Part shown: positions 34,490 to 43,579 of the stretch, piece after piece
How the letters are laid out: every line of letters begins with the position of its first letter
How positions within the stretch are numbered: the stretch's first letter is position 1
From: Salegentibacter sp. R32
Lineage (GTDB): Bacteria > Bacteroidota > Bacteroidia > Flavobacteriales > Flavobacteriaceae
NCBI RefSeq assembly: GCF_008692195.1
Contig: NZ_RXOM01000003.1
Location: 101,446-165,445, forward strand
DNA: 64,000 bases
Reading direction: 5' to 3'
The notes under the pieces: generated by a model
What the model was told of the DNA's origin: nothing
The model's input: only the letters and a program-made list of their open reading frames with translations
Database searches by the model: none
Program-made: the position numbers and the translations under genes

Positions 34490-34520
34490 AAAAAGAGCTT
34501 ACAACTTGTAAGCTCTTTTT
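34490..34520 (-). terminator. Terminator after the fibronectin-repeat protein gene
   Basis: A long perfect palindrome AAAAAGAGCTTACAA/TTGTAAGCTCTTTTT with a very short loop, 23 bases past the stop codon at 34543. Symmetric A and T runs would let it act in both directions. Confidence 0.85.
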
Positions 34521-34542
34521 AGTAAGAATAAATTTATTTGAA

Positions 34543-36906
34543 TTATTCTTTAATTATTTTAAAATTTTTAAAAAGATTATTTTTGTAAACTTTGATAAAA
34601 TAAGTACCCTTTTCTAAGAGACTCAAATCAATTTTATAATCGGTTTTATTTATCTGACTATTATAAACTTTTTGTCCTAATAAATTATAAATTTCTATTG
34701 ATGTGATCATAGTTTTAGATTCAATAGTCAAAATAGAAGAAACCGGGTTAGGGTAAAGACTTAAATTATCAAGATTTTTAAAATTTTGAGTAGATAAATT
34801 ATCTGTTGTAAAGGTCTGTGGGCCTTCCCAATCACTAGTGGTGTTTGATGTACATTTACTCTGGACGTAAATATCGTAAGGTGTATTAGGACTCAATCCT
34901 GTAGCGGAAGCATTCAGGATACCTGTCGCCACATTTCCTGTCGCCACTGGTGTAGCGGTATTGATGTTTGCCCCTGCAGCAAAAACTGCCCAATTATAGC
35001 CATCGGTTTCATCCAGGGATGCTGTCCAAGAAAAATTAACGCTGACCTCAGTAAAAGTATCAATAGTCAAGTCAGTTGGTGTTGCGCAAGGTATGGCATC
35101 TGTCGTAAAGTTTTGTGGCCCCTCCCAATCACTAAAAGTATTGGATGTACATTTGGTCTGTACATATACATCATAAGGTGTCTCGGGACTTAATCCCGTT
35201 GCGGTAGCATTTAGGGTTCCTGTAACAACATCTCCTGTCGCCACTGGTGTAGCGGTATTGATGTTTGCCCCTGCAGCAAAAACTGCCCAATTGTACCCGT
35301 CCGTTTCATCCGGGGATGCTGTCCAAGAAAAATTAACGCTGTCCTCGTCAAAGTTATCAATAATTAAGGCTGTTGGGGTTGCACAAGGTATAGCATCGGT
35401 TGTGAAATTTTGTGGCCCCTCCCAATCACTAAAAGTATTGGATGTACATTTGGTCTGTACATATACATCATAAGGTGTCTCGGAACTTAATCCCGTTGCG
35501 GTAGCATTTAGGGTCCCTGTAACAACATCACCTGTAGCTACTGGTGTAGCGGTATTGATATTTGCCCCCGCAGCAAAAACTGCCCACTTATAGCCATCGG
35601 TTTCATCTGGGGATGCAGTCCAAGAGAAATTAACGCTGTCCTCAGTGAAAGTATCAATGCTCAAGTCAGTCGGTGTTGCGCAAGGTATGGCATCTGTTGT
35701 GAAATTTTGTGGTCCTTCCCAATCGCTAGAAGTGTTTAAAGCACAGTTGGTCTGCACATATACATCATAAGGTGTTTCGGAACTCAATCCTGTAGCGGAA
35801 GCATTCAGGATACCTGTCGCCACGTTTCCTGTCGCCACTGGTGTAGCGGTATTGATATCTGCCCCAACAGCAAAGACTGCCCAATTGTAGCCATCGGTTT
35901 CATCTGGGGATGCAGTCCAGGAAAAATTAACGCTGTCCTCATTAAAATTATCAATGCTCAAGGCGGTTGGTGTTGCACAAGGTATGGCAACCGTTGTAAA
36001 TGTTTGTGGCCCCTCCCAATTACTAGAATTGTTTGAACTACACTTGGTCTGTACATATATATCATAAGGTGTATTTGGACTCAATCCTGTAGCGGAAGCA
36101 TTCAGGATACCTGTTGCCACGTTTCCTGTCGCCACTGGTGTAGCGGTATTGATATCTGCCCCAGCAGCAAAAACTGCCCAATTATAGCCATCGGTTTCAT
36201 CTGGGGATGCAGTCCAGGAAAAATTAACGCTGTCCTCATTAAAGTTACCAATACTCAAAGCGGTTGGAGAAGCGCAAGGGAGGCTACCTACCTGATCTCC
36301 TGCTGAAATAGCTTTATTTGGAGTGGTTTCATAAGCAAAATCTTTAACAGAAAAGCTAGAGTTTTTGTCTACATCAAGTCTTATCCAACCATAATGAGTT
36401 TGACCACTAATATCAAATTTTATACCTAAATATTTATCTGTAGCTCCTGTCCATTTTCCAAAAGAACCTGATGAAAGGGTAGAGCCATAATAATTAAAAG
36501 AATAATAAAAATTCATTAAATTAGAATTTGTATTATTAAAAAAACTACCAGCATTAGAACTAATAGTATTACCTGAATTTAAGGCTAAAGGATAAGCAAA
36601 ACCATAACTCATGCTTCCTAGAACTGCATTACTTCCTTGTGGATTAGCATATAGTCCTGCATATTTGAATGAAATTATACCTCCATAATAACTGACTCCT
36701 CCACCAGAATTATTCAAGATAATGTCGTCAATACCATCATTATCAAAATCAATAGCATATGAACTACCTAGACTGCCGGAGTAATCTGGATTCACATCAG
36801 TATATACAACTTGACTGTTAGCCTCGGTTAATCCTGTGAGAGCAAGAGCCAAAGAACCATAACCCCCTAAACGTTTAGAGAGGTTTTTTGAGTAATTTTT
36901 TTTCAT
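34543..36906 (-). CDS. Large secreted protein with five fibronectin-III repeats and T9SS sorting domain
   Basis: A 787-residue type IX secretion cargo. Residues 1-31 form a long signal region (LALALTGLTEANSQ). Residues about 32-205 have FDNDGIDDIIL, an Asp-rich calcium-loop motif of FG-GAP or thrombospondin-3 type, and a Gly/Ser/Tyr-rich part ending KAISAGDQVGSLPC. Five tandem fibronectin type III modules of exactly 99 residues follow (about 209-703), each with the PCATPTALSI and WTASPDETDGY landmarks. The last 80 residues are a type A T9SS C-terminal domain (LSLYPNPVSSILTI, KGTYFIKVY). It is expected on the cell surface or released, possibly as an adhesin. No catalytic domain is visible. Confidence 0.93.
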   Translation of the reverse strand: MKKNYSKNLSKRLGGYGSLALALTGLTEANSQVVYTDVNPDYSGSLGSSYAIDFDNDGIDDIILNNSGGGVSYYGGIISFKYAGLYANPQGSNAVLGSMSYGFAYPLALNSGNTISSNAGSFFNNTNSNLMNFYYSFNYYGSTLSSGSFGKWTGATDKYLGIKFDISGQTHYGWIRLDVDKNSSFSVKDFAYETTPNKAISAGDQVGSLPCASPTALSIGNFNEDSVNFSWTASPDETDGYNWAVFAAGADINTATPVATGNVATGILNASATGLSPNTPYDIYVQTKCSSNNSSNWEGPQTFTTVAIPCATPTALSIDNFNEDSVNFSWTASPDETDGYNWAVFAVGADINTATPVATGNVATGILNASATGLSSETPYDVYVQTNCALNTSSDWEGPQNFTTDAIPCATPTDLSIDTFTEDSVNFSWTASPDETDGYKWAVFAAGANINTATPVATGDVVTGTLNATATGLSSETPYDVYVQTKCTSNTFSDWEGPQNFTTDAIPCATPTALIIDNFDEDSVNFSWTASPDETDGYNWAVFAAGANINTATPVATGDVVTGTLNATATGLSPETPYDVYVQTKCTSNTFSDWEGPQNFTTDAIPCATPTDLTIDTFTEVSVNFSWTASLDETDGYNWAVFAAGANINTATPVATGNVATGILNASATGLSPNTPYDIYVQSKCTSNTTSDWEGPQTFTTDNLSTQNFKNLDNLSLYPNPVSSILTIESKTMITSIEIYNLLGQKVYNSQINKTDYKIDLSLLEKGTYFIKVYKNNLFKNFKIIKE
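34798..36282 (-). repeat. Five tandem 297-base repeats encoding fibronectin-III modules
   Basis: The same DNA words recur every 297 bases (for example GGTATRGCATC at 35090 and 35387, then near 35684 and 35981). Neighbouring units are almost identical at silent sites, pointing to recent unequal exchange or gene conversion between modules. Confidence 0.9.
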
Positions 36907-37104
36907 AAAAAGAAATTAAGTTTAGTTATAAAAATATATAATTTTTATTAAATTATGTTAATTTAGTTAGTAATTTTAATAACATGAAGAATTAAAATTA
37001 TAAAATTTCAATAAAGGGTTCCTTAGGAGTCCTTGCTTTAGGGGATATAGGCTTAATTAAGTGGAGAAAAATAAGAGATGAAAAATTAAAGAAAAAAGCT
37101 AGAA

Positions 37105-39636
37105 ATGAAAAAAAATAAGGTTTTGTTACTTGGTTGGGATGCTGCCGATTGGAAAATAATTGGTCCACTAATGGCAAAAGGACAAATGCCCGCCTTAAAA
37201 AAACTTATCGATAACGGGGTTTATGGAAATATGAGCACTATGAATCCTCCATACTCACCTATGCTTTGGTCCACAGTTGCTACGGGTAAAACTCCCGATA
37301 AACATGGGGTTCTTGGCTTTATAGAGCTTCATCCTGAGAAGCAAGCCATAAGACCTGTTACGGTAACTTCCAGAAAAAGTAAGGCATTATGGAATATCTT
37401 TCATCATGAAGGCTTAAAAAGCAATATTGTAGGATGGTGGCCCAGTTTTCCTGCCGAACCTATCAATGGAGTAGTGGTTTCTGATAAATTCCAGAAAAAC
37501 CTTAAACCAGATTCAAGAAATAAAGATCTGCCAGAAGGTACTGTACATCCTAAAAAAATGGCTAACGAGTTAAAAGAACTCCGTTTTTTTCCCGATGAAA
37601 TTACAGAAGCCCATATTCTTCCCTTTATTCCCAAAGCTGCTAAAATGGATATGGAAGATAAACCTACTAAAAAACGTTTAAACTCATTTGCGAAGGTATT
37701 ATCAGAAAACACTTCTGTTCATGCAGCCGCAACACGGCTTATGCGAACTACAGAATGGGATTTTATGGCGGTTTATTATGATATGATCGATCATTTTTGC
37801 CATGGTTTCATGAAATTCCATCCTCCGAAGCTTCCTCAAATTCCAGAGAAACTTTACGAATATTATAATGAGGTAATTGTTGGAGCTTATCGTTTTCAAG
37901 ATATGATGCTCGAACGAATGATCGACCTTGCTGATAAAGACACGATCATTATTGTCATGTCGGATCACGGATACGAATCTTCCAATAAAAGAATTTTAAA
38001 AATGCCTAAATATCCGGCGGCACCTGCCTTAGAACATCGGAGGTTTGGAATGTTTGTGGCTTCCGGACCAGGAATCAAAAAAAATGAAAAAGTATATGGA
38101 TTAAGTTTAATAGACGTAGCACCAACCATACTTCATTATTATGGCTTACCCATTGGTAAAGACATGGATGGTAAGCCGATGTTAGAAATTTTTGAAAACT
38201 CCAAAAAACCTAAGTACATAGAAAGTTGGGAAAATGTGGAAGGAGATTTTGCTACCCACGATTCCATTTCTGGAGAAGATGCTTTATCAGATCAAGATGC
38301 AATGGAACAGCTTATTGAATTAGGCTATATTGAAAAACCCGATGCCAAAATTGAAACCGCGATTTTTAAGACCAAATGCGATATTAAACATAATTTGGCT
38401 AGGGTATATATGGGGAAAAAAGATTATGAAAGCTCTAAGAAAATCTTGTTAGAACTTATCGAAATTAAAGATGAAAAGATAGATTTAATTCCTTTCTATA
38501 TGGATCTTATGACCATAAGTATGGAGCAAAAAGACTTTGCTAAAGCTGAAGAATATATGCTTCAACTGAGATCACTAGATCAAAAATTTAAAGTAAATAC
38601 CAGTTTGGTAGAAGCAAAGATTTTGCTATCCAAAGGTAAAACCAATAAAGCTATTCAATTACTCGAAGAGGTAGAGCAAAAAAACACGAAAAGTACAGCT
38701 ATCTCTTTAGAGCTCGGTGATGTCTATTTTAAAATAAATAATCTTCATTTAGCTTTAAAAGCTTATGAAAAAGGTTTAACTATTGAACCGGACAATGCCA
38801 AACTTCATCACGGAATGGCGAAAACCTATTATCAGTTAGAAGAATATGAAGAAGCTGCCGATCACGCATTAACAAGTATTGAGCTAGTAAGATATTTTCC
38901 TGACGCTCATTACATATTAGGAAGGAGTTTAGAGAAATTAGGCGATAACGAAAATGCAAAAATTGCTTTTGAAACCGCTAAAATACTCAAACCTAAAATG
39001 TACAAAGCGGAACAAGCTATTGAAAATATAGAATTTCAATTAAATAATCATCAAGAAGAAAATGCAAATCAGGTTTTTGATGAAGAAATTGTAGTGGTTT
39101 CAGGATTACCACGGTCTGGAACTTCTTTAATGATGCAAATGCTCGCCTCTGGAGGAATAGAGCCGTTGATTGATGAAAAGAGAAAAGCAGACCATTCCAA
39201 TCCTAAAGGATATTTTGAATACGAACCGGTAAAGTCTTTGGCAAGGGATAATTCGTGGTTAGAAAATGCTCAAAATAAATCGGTAAAAATTGTCGCTCCT
39301 TTGCTTAAATTTTTACATCCCCAGTATCGATACCGAATTCTATTTATGACCCGGAATTTAGAAGAAATTATAACTTCTCAACAAGTAATGCTTAATAAAG
39401 ACACCAAAACATTGCCTGTAAATCTTTTTAACTCCTACAAACGAGAGTTAGAAAAAATAAAGTTGTTTGAAAAGCAACATCCCAATGTCTCCATTAAATA
39501 TGTAGATTATAAAGAAGTTATCAATAATCCTCAAAAGATGAGTACAGAAATTTCTGAATACCTTAATAAGAAATTAAATACGGAATCCATGGCGAATTGT
39601 GTCGATAAAAATCTTTATAGAAACAGGAATGTTTAA
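37105..39636 (+). CDS. Fusion: phosphodiesterase/alkaline-phosphatase domain, TPR repeats, sulfotransferase domain
   Basis: An 843-residue three-part protein. Residues 1-380 are a type I phosphodiesterase/nucleotide pyrophosphatase domain of the alkaline-phosphatase superfamily: metal ligand Asp12 in LGWDAADW, the nucleophile region YSPMLWSTVATGKTPDKHG (near 50-68), YDMIDHF, SDHGYES (near 284) and the later APALEHR. Residues about 415-640 are TPR-type helical repeats (NLARVYMGKKDYESSKKIL onward). Residues about 660-843 form a sulfotransferase-like domain with the PAPS 5'-phosphate loop VVSGLPRSGTSLMMQML (near 666). There is no signal peptide, so it is cytoplasmic. Sulfate or phosphate transfer and removal on the same substrate is inferred. 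A promoter is not obvious. It is 40 bases before the E1 gene. Confidence 0.87.
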   Translation: MKKNKVLLLGWDAADWKIIGPLMAKGQMPALKKLIDNGVYGNMSTMNPPYSPMLWSTVATGKTPDKHGVLGFIELHPEKQAIRPVTVTSRKSKALWNIFHHEGLKSNIVGWWPSFPAEPINGVVVSDKFQKNLKPDSRNKDLPEGTVHPKKMANELKELRFFPDEITEAHILPFIPKAAKMDMEDKPTKKRLNSFAKVLSENTSVHAAATRLMRTTEWDFMAVYYDMIDHFCHGFMKFHPPKLPQIPEKLYEYYNEVIVGAYRFQDMMLERMIDLADKDTIIIVMSDHGYESSNKRILKMPKYPAAPALEHRRFGMFVASGPGIKKNEKVYGLSLIDVAPTILHYYGLPIGKDMDGKPMLEIFENSKKPKYIESWENVEGDFATHDSISGEDALSDQDAMEQLIELGYIEKPDAKIETAIFKTKCDIKHNLARVYMGKKDYESSKKILLELIEIKDEKIDLIPFYMDLMTISMEQKDFAKAEEYMLQLRSLDQKFKVNTSLVEAKILLSKGKTNKAIQLLEEVEQKNTKSTAISLELGDVYFKINNLHLALKAYEKGLTIEPDNAKLHHGMAKTYYQLEEYEEAADHALTSIELVRYFPDAHYILGRSLEKLGDNENAKIAFETAKILKPKMYKAEQAIENIEFQLNNHQEENANQVFDEEIVVVSGLPRSGTSLMMQMLASGGIEPLIDEKRKADHSNPKGYFEYEPVKSLARDNSWLENAQNKSVKIVAPLLKFLHPQYRYRILFMTRNLEEIITSQQVMLNKDTKTLPVNLFNSYKRELEKIKLFEKQHPNVSIKYVDYKEVINNPQKMSTEISEYLNKKLNTESMANCVDKNLYRNRNV

Positions 39637-39677
39637 TGATATTATTATAATTTTGATAAAAAACATTTCTAAAATTT

Positions 39678-41687
39678 ATGAAATTGGCAACCACCGCTCA
39701 AGATGCAACTTTAAATTTCAGTACCTATCATATTTCAAAAGACATACAATTAGAACTTTATAAGCGATTATTAAAGCCACGTTTAATTGAAGAAAAAATG
39801 TTGGTTTTACTTCGGCAAGGTAAAATCTCCAAATGGTTTAGTGGCATTGGCCAAGAAGCGATTTCAGTTGGGGTGACTTCAGCTTTAAAAGAAGACGAAT
39901 ACATTTTGCCAATGCACAGAAATCTAGGTGTTTTCACCACCAGAAAAATTCCTTTACATCGATTATTTTCCCAATGGCAAGGAAAGAAAAGCGGCTTTAC
40001 AAAAGGTAGGGACCGAAGCTTCCACTTTGGGACGCAAGAATTTAAAATTGTAGGAATGATTTCGCATTTAGGTCCGCAATTGGGCGTGGCCGACGGAATT
40101 GCCTTAGCCGATAAACTCAGAAAAGAGAAAAAAGTAACTGCCGTATTTTCTGGAGAAGGCGGAACCAGTGAAGGAGATTTTCACGAAGCGATGAATATTG
40201 CCTCTGTGTGGCAATTACCCGTTCTTTTTTGTATTGAAAATAATGGTTACGGACTTTCAACTCCCACCAATGAACAATATTTCTGTGAACATATTGCCGA
40301 CCGCGGAAAAGGTTATGGAATGGAAGCGCATATTATTGATGGCAATAATATTTTAGAAGTTTATCAAAAACTCAATGAAATTGCTGAAAGTGTTCGGGAA
40401 AATCCAAGACCGGTGCTCATAGAATTTAAAACCTTCAGAATGCGCGGTCACGAAGAGGCGAGTGGTACCAAATACGTTCCGGAGGAATTGATGGATGCTT
40501 GGGAAAAGAAAGATCCGGTCAATAATTTTCAGCATTATCTATTAGAAACTGAAATTTTAACGGAAGAAGAAGATGCGAAATTCAGAAAAACCATTAAGAA
40601 AGAAATCAATGAGCATTTAAAAATCGCCAATGCTGAAGAAGCGATTACTTCAACTGTTGAAGCAGAGTTAAATGATGTTTATGCTCCTTTCCATTTAGAG
40701 GAAACCAAACCGACTTCCACTAAAAAAGGAATACGCTTAATTGATGCCATTTCTGAAGGATTAAAGCAATCCTTACAGAAATATGATGAATTCGTTGTGA
40801 TGGGGCAAGATATTGCCGATTACGGCGGTGTTTTTAAAATCACGGAAGGTTTTGTAGATGAATTTGGTAAAGACCGTATTAGAAATACACCTATCTGCGA
40901 ATCAGGAATCATTTCTGCGGCCATGGGATTATCCATTAACGGAATGAAATCGGTAGTAGAAATGCAGTTTGGTGATTTTGTTTCGAGCGGATTCAATCCA
41001 ATTGTCAACTATTTGGCTAAAGTTCATTACCGTTGGAACCAAAATGCCGATGTTGTGGTAAGAATGCCTTGTGGAGCAGGAGTAGGAGCGGGGCCATTTC
41101 ATAGTCAAACCAATGAAGCTTGGTTTACCAAAACACCGGGGCTAAAAGTAGTTTATCCGGCATTTCCTCAAGATGCTAAAGGATTATTGACAGCGTCCAT
41201 TGAAGACCCAAATCCTGTTTTGTTTTTTGAACATAAAGCTTTATACAGAAGTATTCGTCAAGAAGTTTCAGAAGATTATTTCACCATTCCGCTAGGGAAA
41301 GCAGCTCATTTAAAAGAAGGGAAATCGGTTAGTGTTATTACTTATGGAGCCGGTGTACATTGGATATTAGATTACCTAGAAGAACATCCGGAAATAGATG
41401 CTGATGTGATTGATTTAAGAACGCTTCAACCTCTAGATGAAGAAGCTATTTTTAATTCAGTGAAACGTACGGGGAAAGTGTTTTTACTTCAGGAAGATTC
41501 GATGTTTGGTGGAATTATGTCAGATATTTCAGCATTAATTTCAGAACACTGTTTTGAATATCTGGATGGCCCCATTAAGAGAGTGGCGAGTTTACCAACA
41601 CCAATTCCTTTTGCCACCAATTTAGAAAAAGAATATTTAGCTAAAAATCGCATAGATAGCACTATTCAGGCGCTTCTAGCTTATTGA
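39678..41687 (+). CDS. Fused 2-oxoacid dehydrogenase E1 (alpha plus beta)
   Basis: Thiamine-diphosphate-dependent decarboxylase subunit of a branched-chain 2-oxoacid or related dehydrogenase complex, with alpha and beta chains joined in one 669-residue protein. The alpha part (1-330) has the ThDP-binding segment GEGGTSEGDFHEA...ENNGYG (about 160-190). The beta part (350-669) begins RLIDAISEGLKQSL and includes GQDIADYGG, ICESGIISAAMGLSING and the C-terminal LDEEAIFNSVKRTGKVFLLQED transketolase-C region. Substrate class by family is isoleucine/valine/leucine keto acids, but pyruvate or acetoin is possible. No E2 or E3 gene is nearby. Confidence 0.94.
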   Translation: MKLATTAQDATLNFSTYHISKDIQLELYKRLLKPRLIEEKMLVLLRQGKISKWFSGIGQEAISVGVTSALKEDEYILPMHRNLGVFTTRKIPLHRLFSQWQGKKSGFTKGRDRSFHFGTQEFKIVGMISHLGPQLGVADGIALADKLRKEKKVTAVFSGEGGTSEGDFHEAMNIASVWQLPVLFCIENNGYGLSTPTNEQYFCEHIADRGKGYGMEAHIIDGNNILEVYQKLNEIAESVRENPRPVLIEFKTFRMRGHEEASGTKYVPEELMDAWEKKDPVNNFQHYLLETEILTEEEDAKFRKTIKKEINEHLKIANAEEAITSTVEAELNDVYAPFHLEETKPTSTKKGIRLIDAISEGLKQSLQKYDEFVVMGQDIADYGGVFKITEGFVDEFGKDRIRNTPICESGIISAAMGLSINGMKSVVEMQFGDFVSSGFNPIVNYLAKVHYRWNQNADVVVRMPCGAGVGAGPFHSQTNEAWFTKTPGLKVVYPAFPQDAKGLLTASIEDPNPVLFFEHKALYRSIRQEVSEDYFTIPLGKAAHLKEGKSVSVITYGAGVHWILDYLEEHPEIDADVIDLRTLQPLDEEAIFNSVKRTGKVFLLQEDSMFGGIMSDISALISEHCFEYLDGPIKRVASLPTPIPFATNLEKEYLAKNRIDSTIQALLAY

Positions 41688-41811
41688 TTTCTTAGGCAAA
41701 TTTTAACAAATTATAGTTAAACATTCTTAATTATTAAAAGAGAAAACGGCGCTGGATTTAAATTTGATGGAGATTATTTAAACTATTTTGTAACCAATCA
41801 TTTTTAAAATT

Positions 41812-42297
41812 ATGAAAAAAGTTTTTTCTGTAGTAGCTGTTTGTTTGCTCCTTGTGGCTTGTGGTACTACAAAAATTGAAAGACAAGCTGAACGTACTTT
41901 TTCGGGAGATTGGACCCTTACCGATATTACCTATCCCAACAGTTCAGGTTTTGTAGATGTTACTTTATTTCAGGATGCTTCTGCTAATTGCTTTAGAAAT
42001 TCATCTTGGAATTTTATCAACAATAATAACAAAGGAACTTACACGCTTACCGGAACCGATTGTATGGGAGGAACCCAAAATTTTGTTTGGGCAGTAAGAG
42101 AAGAAACCCCAGATAGCGGTCTTTACGATTTTACTTTAAAACCTTTACAAGAAGGAGAAAATGCCCGTAAAGTAAATACCGGCTTTCGGTTAAACTTGGT
42201 TTCTTTAAATGAGAATTCGATGGTTTGGGAACAAACTGTTTCTTACGAAGGGCAGCCTTTTAAAATAAGAATGAACTTTATCAAATCTAATTATTAA
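41812..42297 (+). CDS. Lipocalin-like lipoprotein
   Basis: A 161-residue protein with an SPII signal (MKKVFSVVAVCLLLVAC, lipidated Cys17) and a lipocalin-type fold beginning at FSGDWTLTDIT. Strands follow with NCFRNSSWNFI, GTYTLTG and GQPFKIRMNFI at the end. In Flavobacteriia proteins of this type accompany the OmpA-type lipoprotein downstream; here the gap is 23 bases, indicating one transcript. The ligand is unknown. Location is inferred to be the inner leaflet of the outer membrane, because no acidic export signal follows the Cys. Confidence 0.87.
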   Translation: MKKVFSVVAVCLLLVACGTTKIERQAERTFSGDWTLTDITYPNSSGFVDVTLFQDASANCFRNSSWNFINNNNKGTYTLTGTDCMGGTQNFVWAVREETPDSGLYDFTLKPLQEGENARKVNTGFRLNLVSLNENSMVWEQTVSYEGQPFKIRMNFIKSNY

Positions 42298-42320
42298 ATT
42301 AAATCAACTAAAATTATATT

Positions 42321-43016
42321 ATGAAAAAGATAGCAAATAAATCATTAGTGATAATCATGGCATTATCACTTGTACTTTACAGTTGTGATGCTGTAAAAAA
42401 CGCTAATAATTCACAAAAAGGTGGAGCTATTGGTGCCACCGGAGGTGCAGTCATTGGTGGTGTCATCGGTAATAATGTAGGTGATGGAGACAACACGGCT
42501 TTAGGAGCTATTATTGGTGGCGTTGTAGGTGGTGCTGCCGGAGCTTATATAGGAAATAGAATGGATAAACAAGCACAGGAAATTGAACAAGAAATTCCGG
42601 GAGCTGAAGTAACTAGAGTTGGTGAAGGAATTAGTGTAACTTTTGATGAAAATAGTGGTGTTTATTTTGCTACTAATAAATCAAATATCAACGATAAATC
42701 TCAAGCAACGTTAAATAAACTAATCGATATTTTCCAGGAATATCCAAACACAAATGTGCTTGTGGAAGGACATACCGATAATACCGGAGCCGATAGTTAC
42801 AATATGACACTTTCTAAAGAAAGAGCGCAATCGGTAACCAATTACCTAACCAGTCATGGTTTATCTGCCGGAAGGTTTACGACCAAATGGTATGGAGAAA
42901 CTCAACCAAAATACGATAATTCTACAGCAGAAGGAAGAGCTAAAAATAGAAGAGTAGAGTTAGCGATTGTTGCAAATGAAGAAATGAAAGAAGAAGCGAA
43001 GCAACAAGCCAATTAA
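42321..43016 (+). CDS. OmpA-family lipoprotein with glycine-zipper segment
   Basis: A 231-residue peptidoglycan-associated lipoprotein. After the SPII signal (lipidated Cys near 22, LYSC) comes a Gly-zipper hydrophobic segment at about 35-85 (GATGGAVIGGVIGNNVG, IGGVVGGAAGAYIGNRMD), which inserts in the membrane. The C-terminal OmpA domain (about 100-225) has the peptidoglycan-binding set EGHTDNTGADSYNMTLSKER and AKNRRVELAI. It tethers outer membrane to cell wall. It is co-transcribed with the lipocalin-like gene and closed by the hairpin at 43035. Confidence 0.94.
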   Translation: MKKIANKSLVIIMALSLVLYSCDAVKNANNSQKGGAIGATGGAVIGGVIGNNVGDGDNTALGAIIGGVVGGAAGAYIGNRMDKQAQEIEQEIPGAEVTRVGEGISVTFDENSGVYFATNKSNINDKSQATLNKLIDIFQEYPNTNVLVEGHTDNTGADSYNMTLSKERAQSVTNYLTSHGLSAGRFTTKWYGETQPKYDNSTAEGRAKNRRVELAIVANEEMKEEAKQQAN

Positions 43017-43034
43017 TTAGGAAGTAATTCCATA

Positions 43035-43075
43035 TAAAAAAAGCCGCTGAAATTAAATTTTCAGCGGCTTTTTTA
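43035..43075 (+). terminator. Bidirectional terminator between OmpA-family and HPF genes
   Basis: The stem AAAAAAGCCGCTGAAA/TTTTCAGCGGCTTTTTT, with a short A/T loop, lies between the convergent genes and has T runs on both strands. Confidence 0.88.
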
Positions 43076-43089
43076 TTGTTGGGTTTATA

Positions 43090-43395
43090 TTAATGATGCG
43101 TCTGCATCTTTTCCTTCTTCTTTTGCAGTTGAGTTTTCAATTCAGAAATGGTTTTGCTCACCGCCATATCAAAATTTTCTTCATTCGCCGAAGCAAAAAT
43201 TTGAGGACCGGGAACGCTTAACTGAATTTCAGCAATTCTACCTTTTTCTTTTACTGAAGAATTTTCAGTTTTAAAATAAACTTCAGCACTAACAAGAAAG
43301 TCAAAACGCTCTTTTAATTTATTAAGTTTTTCTTTTGTAAACTCTTCTAATCGCTCGCTCGCACTTACGTGAACGTAATTAAAATTTGTATCCAT
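43090..43395 (-). CDS. hpf: Ribosome hibernation-promoting factor (short HPF/RaiA)
   Basis: A 101-residue protein of the HPF/YfiA family that sits in the decoding channel of idle 30S subunits in stationary phase. It begins MDTNFNYVHVSASERLEEF, has the basic helices EFTKEKLNKLKERFDFL and the beta-hairpin KGRIAEIQLSVPG, and ends FDMAVSKTISELKTQLQKKK. It is a short form without the dimerising C-terminal extension of long HPF. A His-tail (KKEKMQTHH) closes it. Confidence 0.93.
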   Translation of the reverse strand: MDTNFNYVHVSASERLEEFTKEKLNKLKERFDFLVSAEVYFKTENSSVKEKGRIAEIQLSVPGPQIFASANEENFDMAVSKTISELKTQLQKKKEKMQTHH

Positions 43396-43579
43396 AGTTA
43401 ATTATTTAAATTCAATTTAAAGATACGATTTCATAGACTTTAATCCTACCTTTTTAATACGGAATTAGGAAGTTTTTCCTTGAAAAACCTACAAGCCTAA
43501 AAACTTGTTAAACCCAACTCATGACCAAAAGGGAATACGTAAATTAAAGGGAAAAAATTAACTAAAAGAAAAATTTAAA

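Noticed and set aside
34798..36282. Evenly spaced 297-base repeats resembling a large repeat array or CRISPR
   Set aside because: The repeats stay in one open frame, encode fibronectin-III modules and have no unique spacers.
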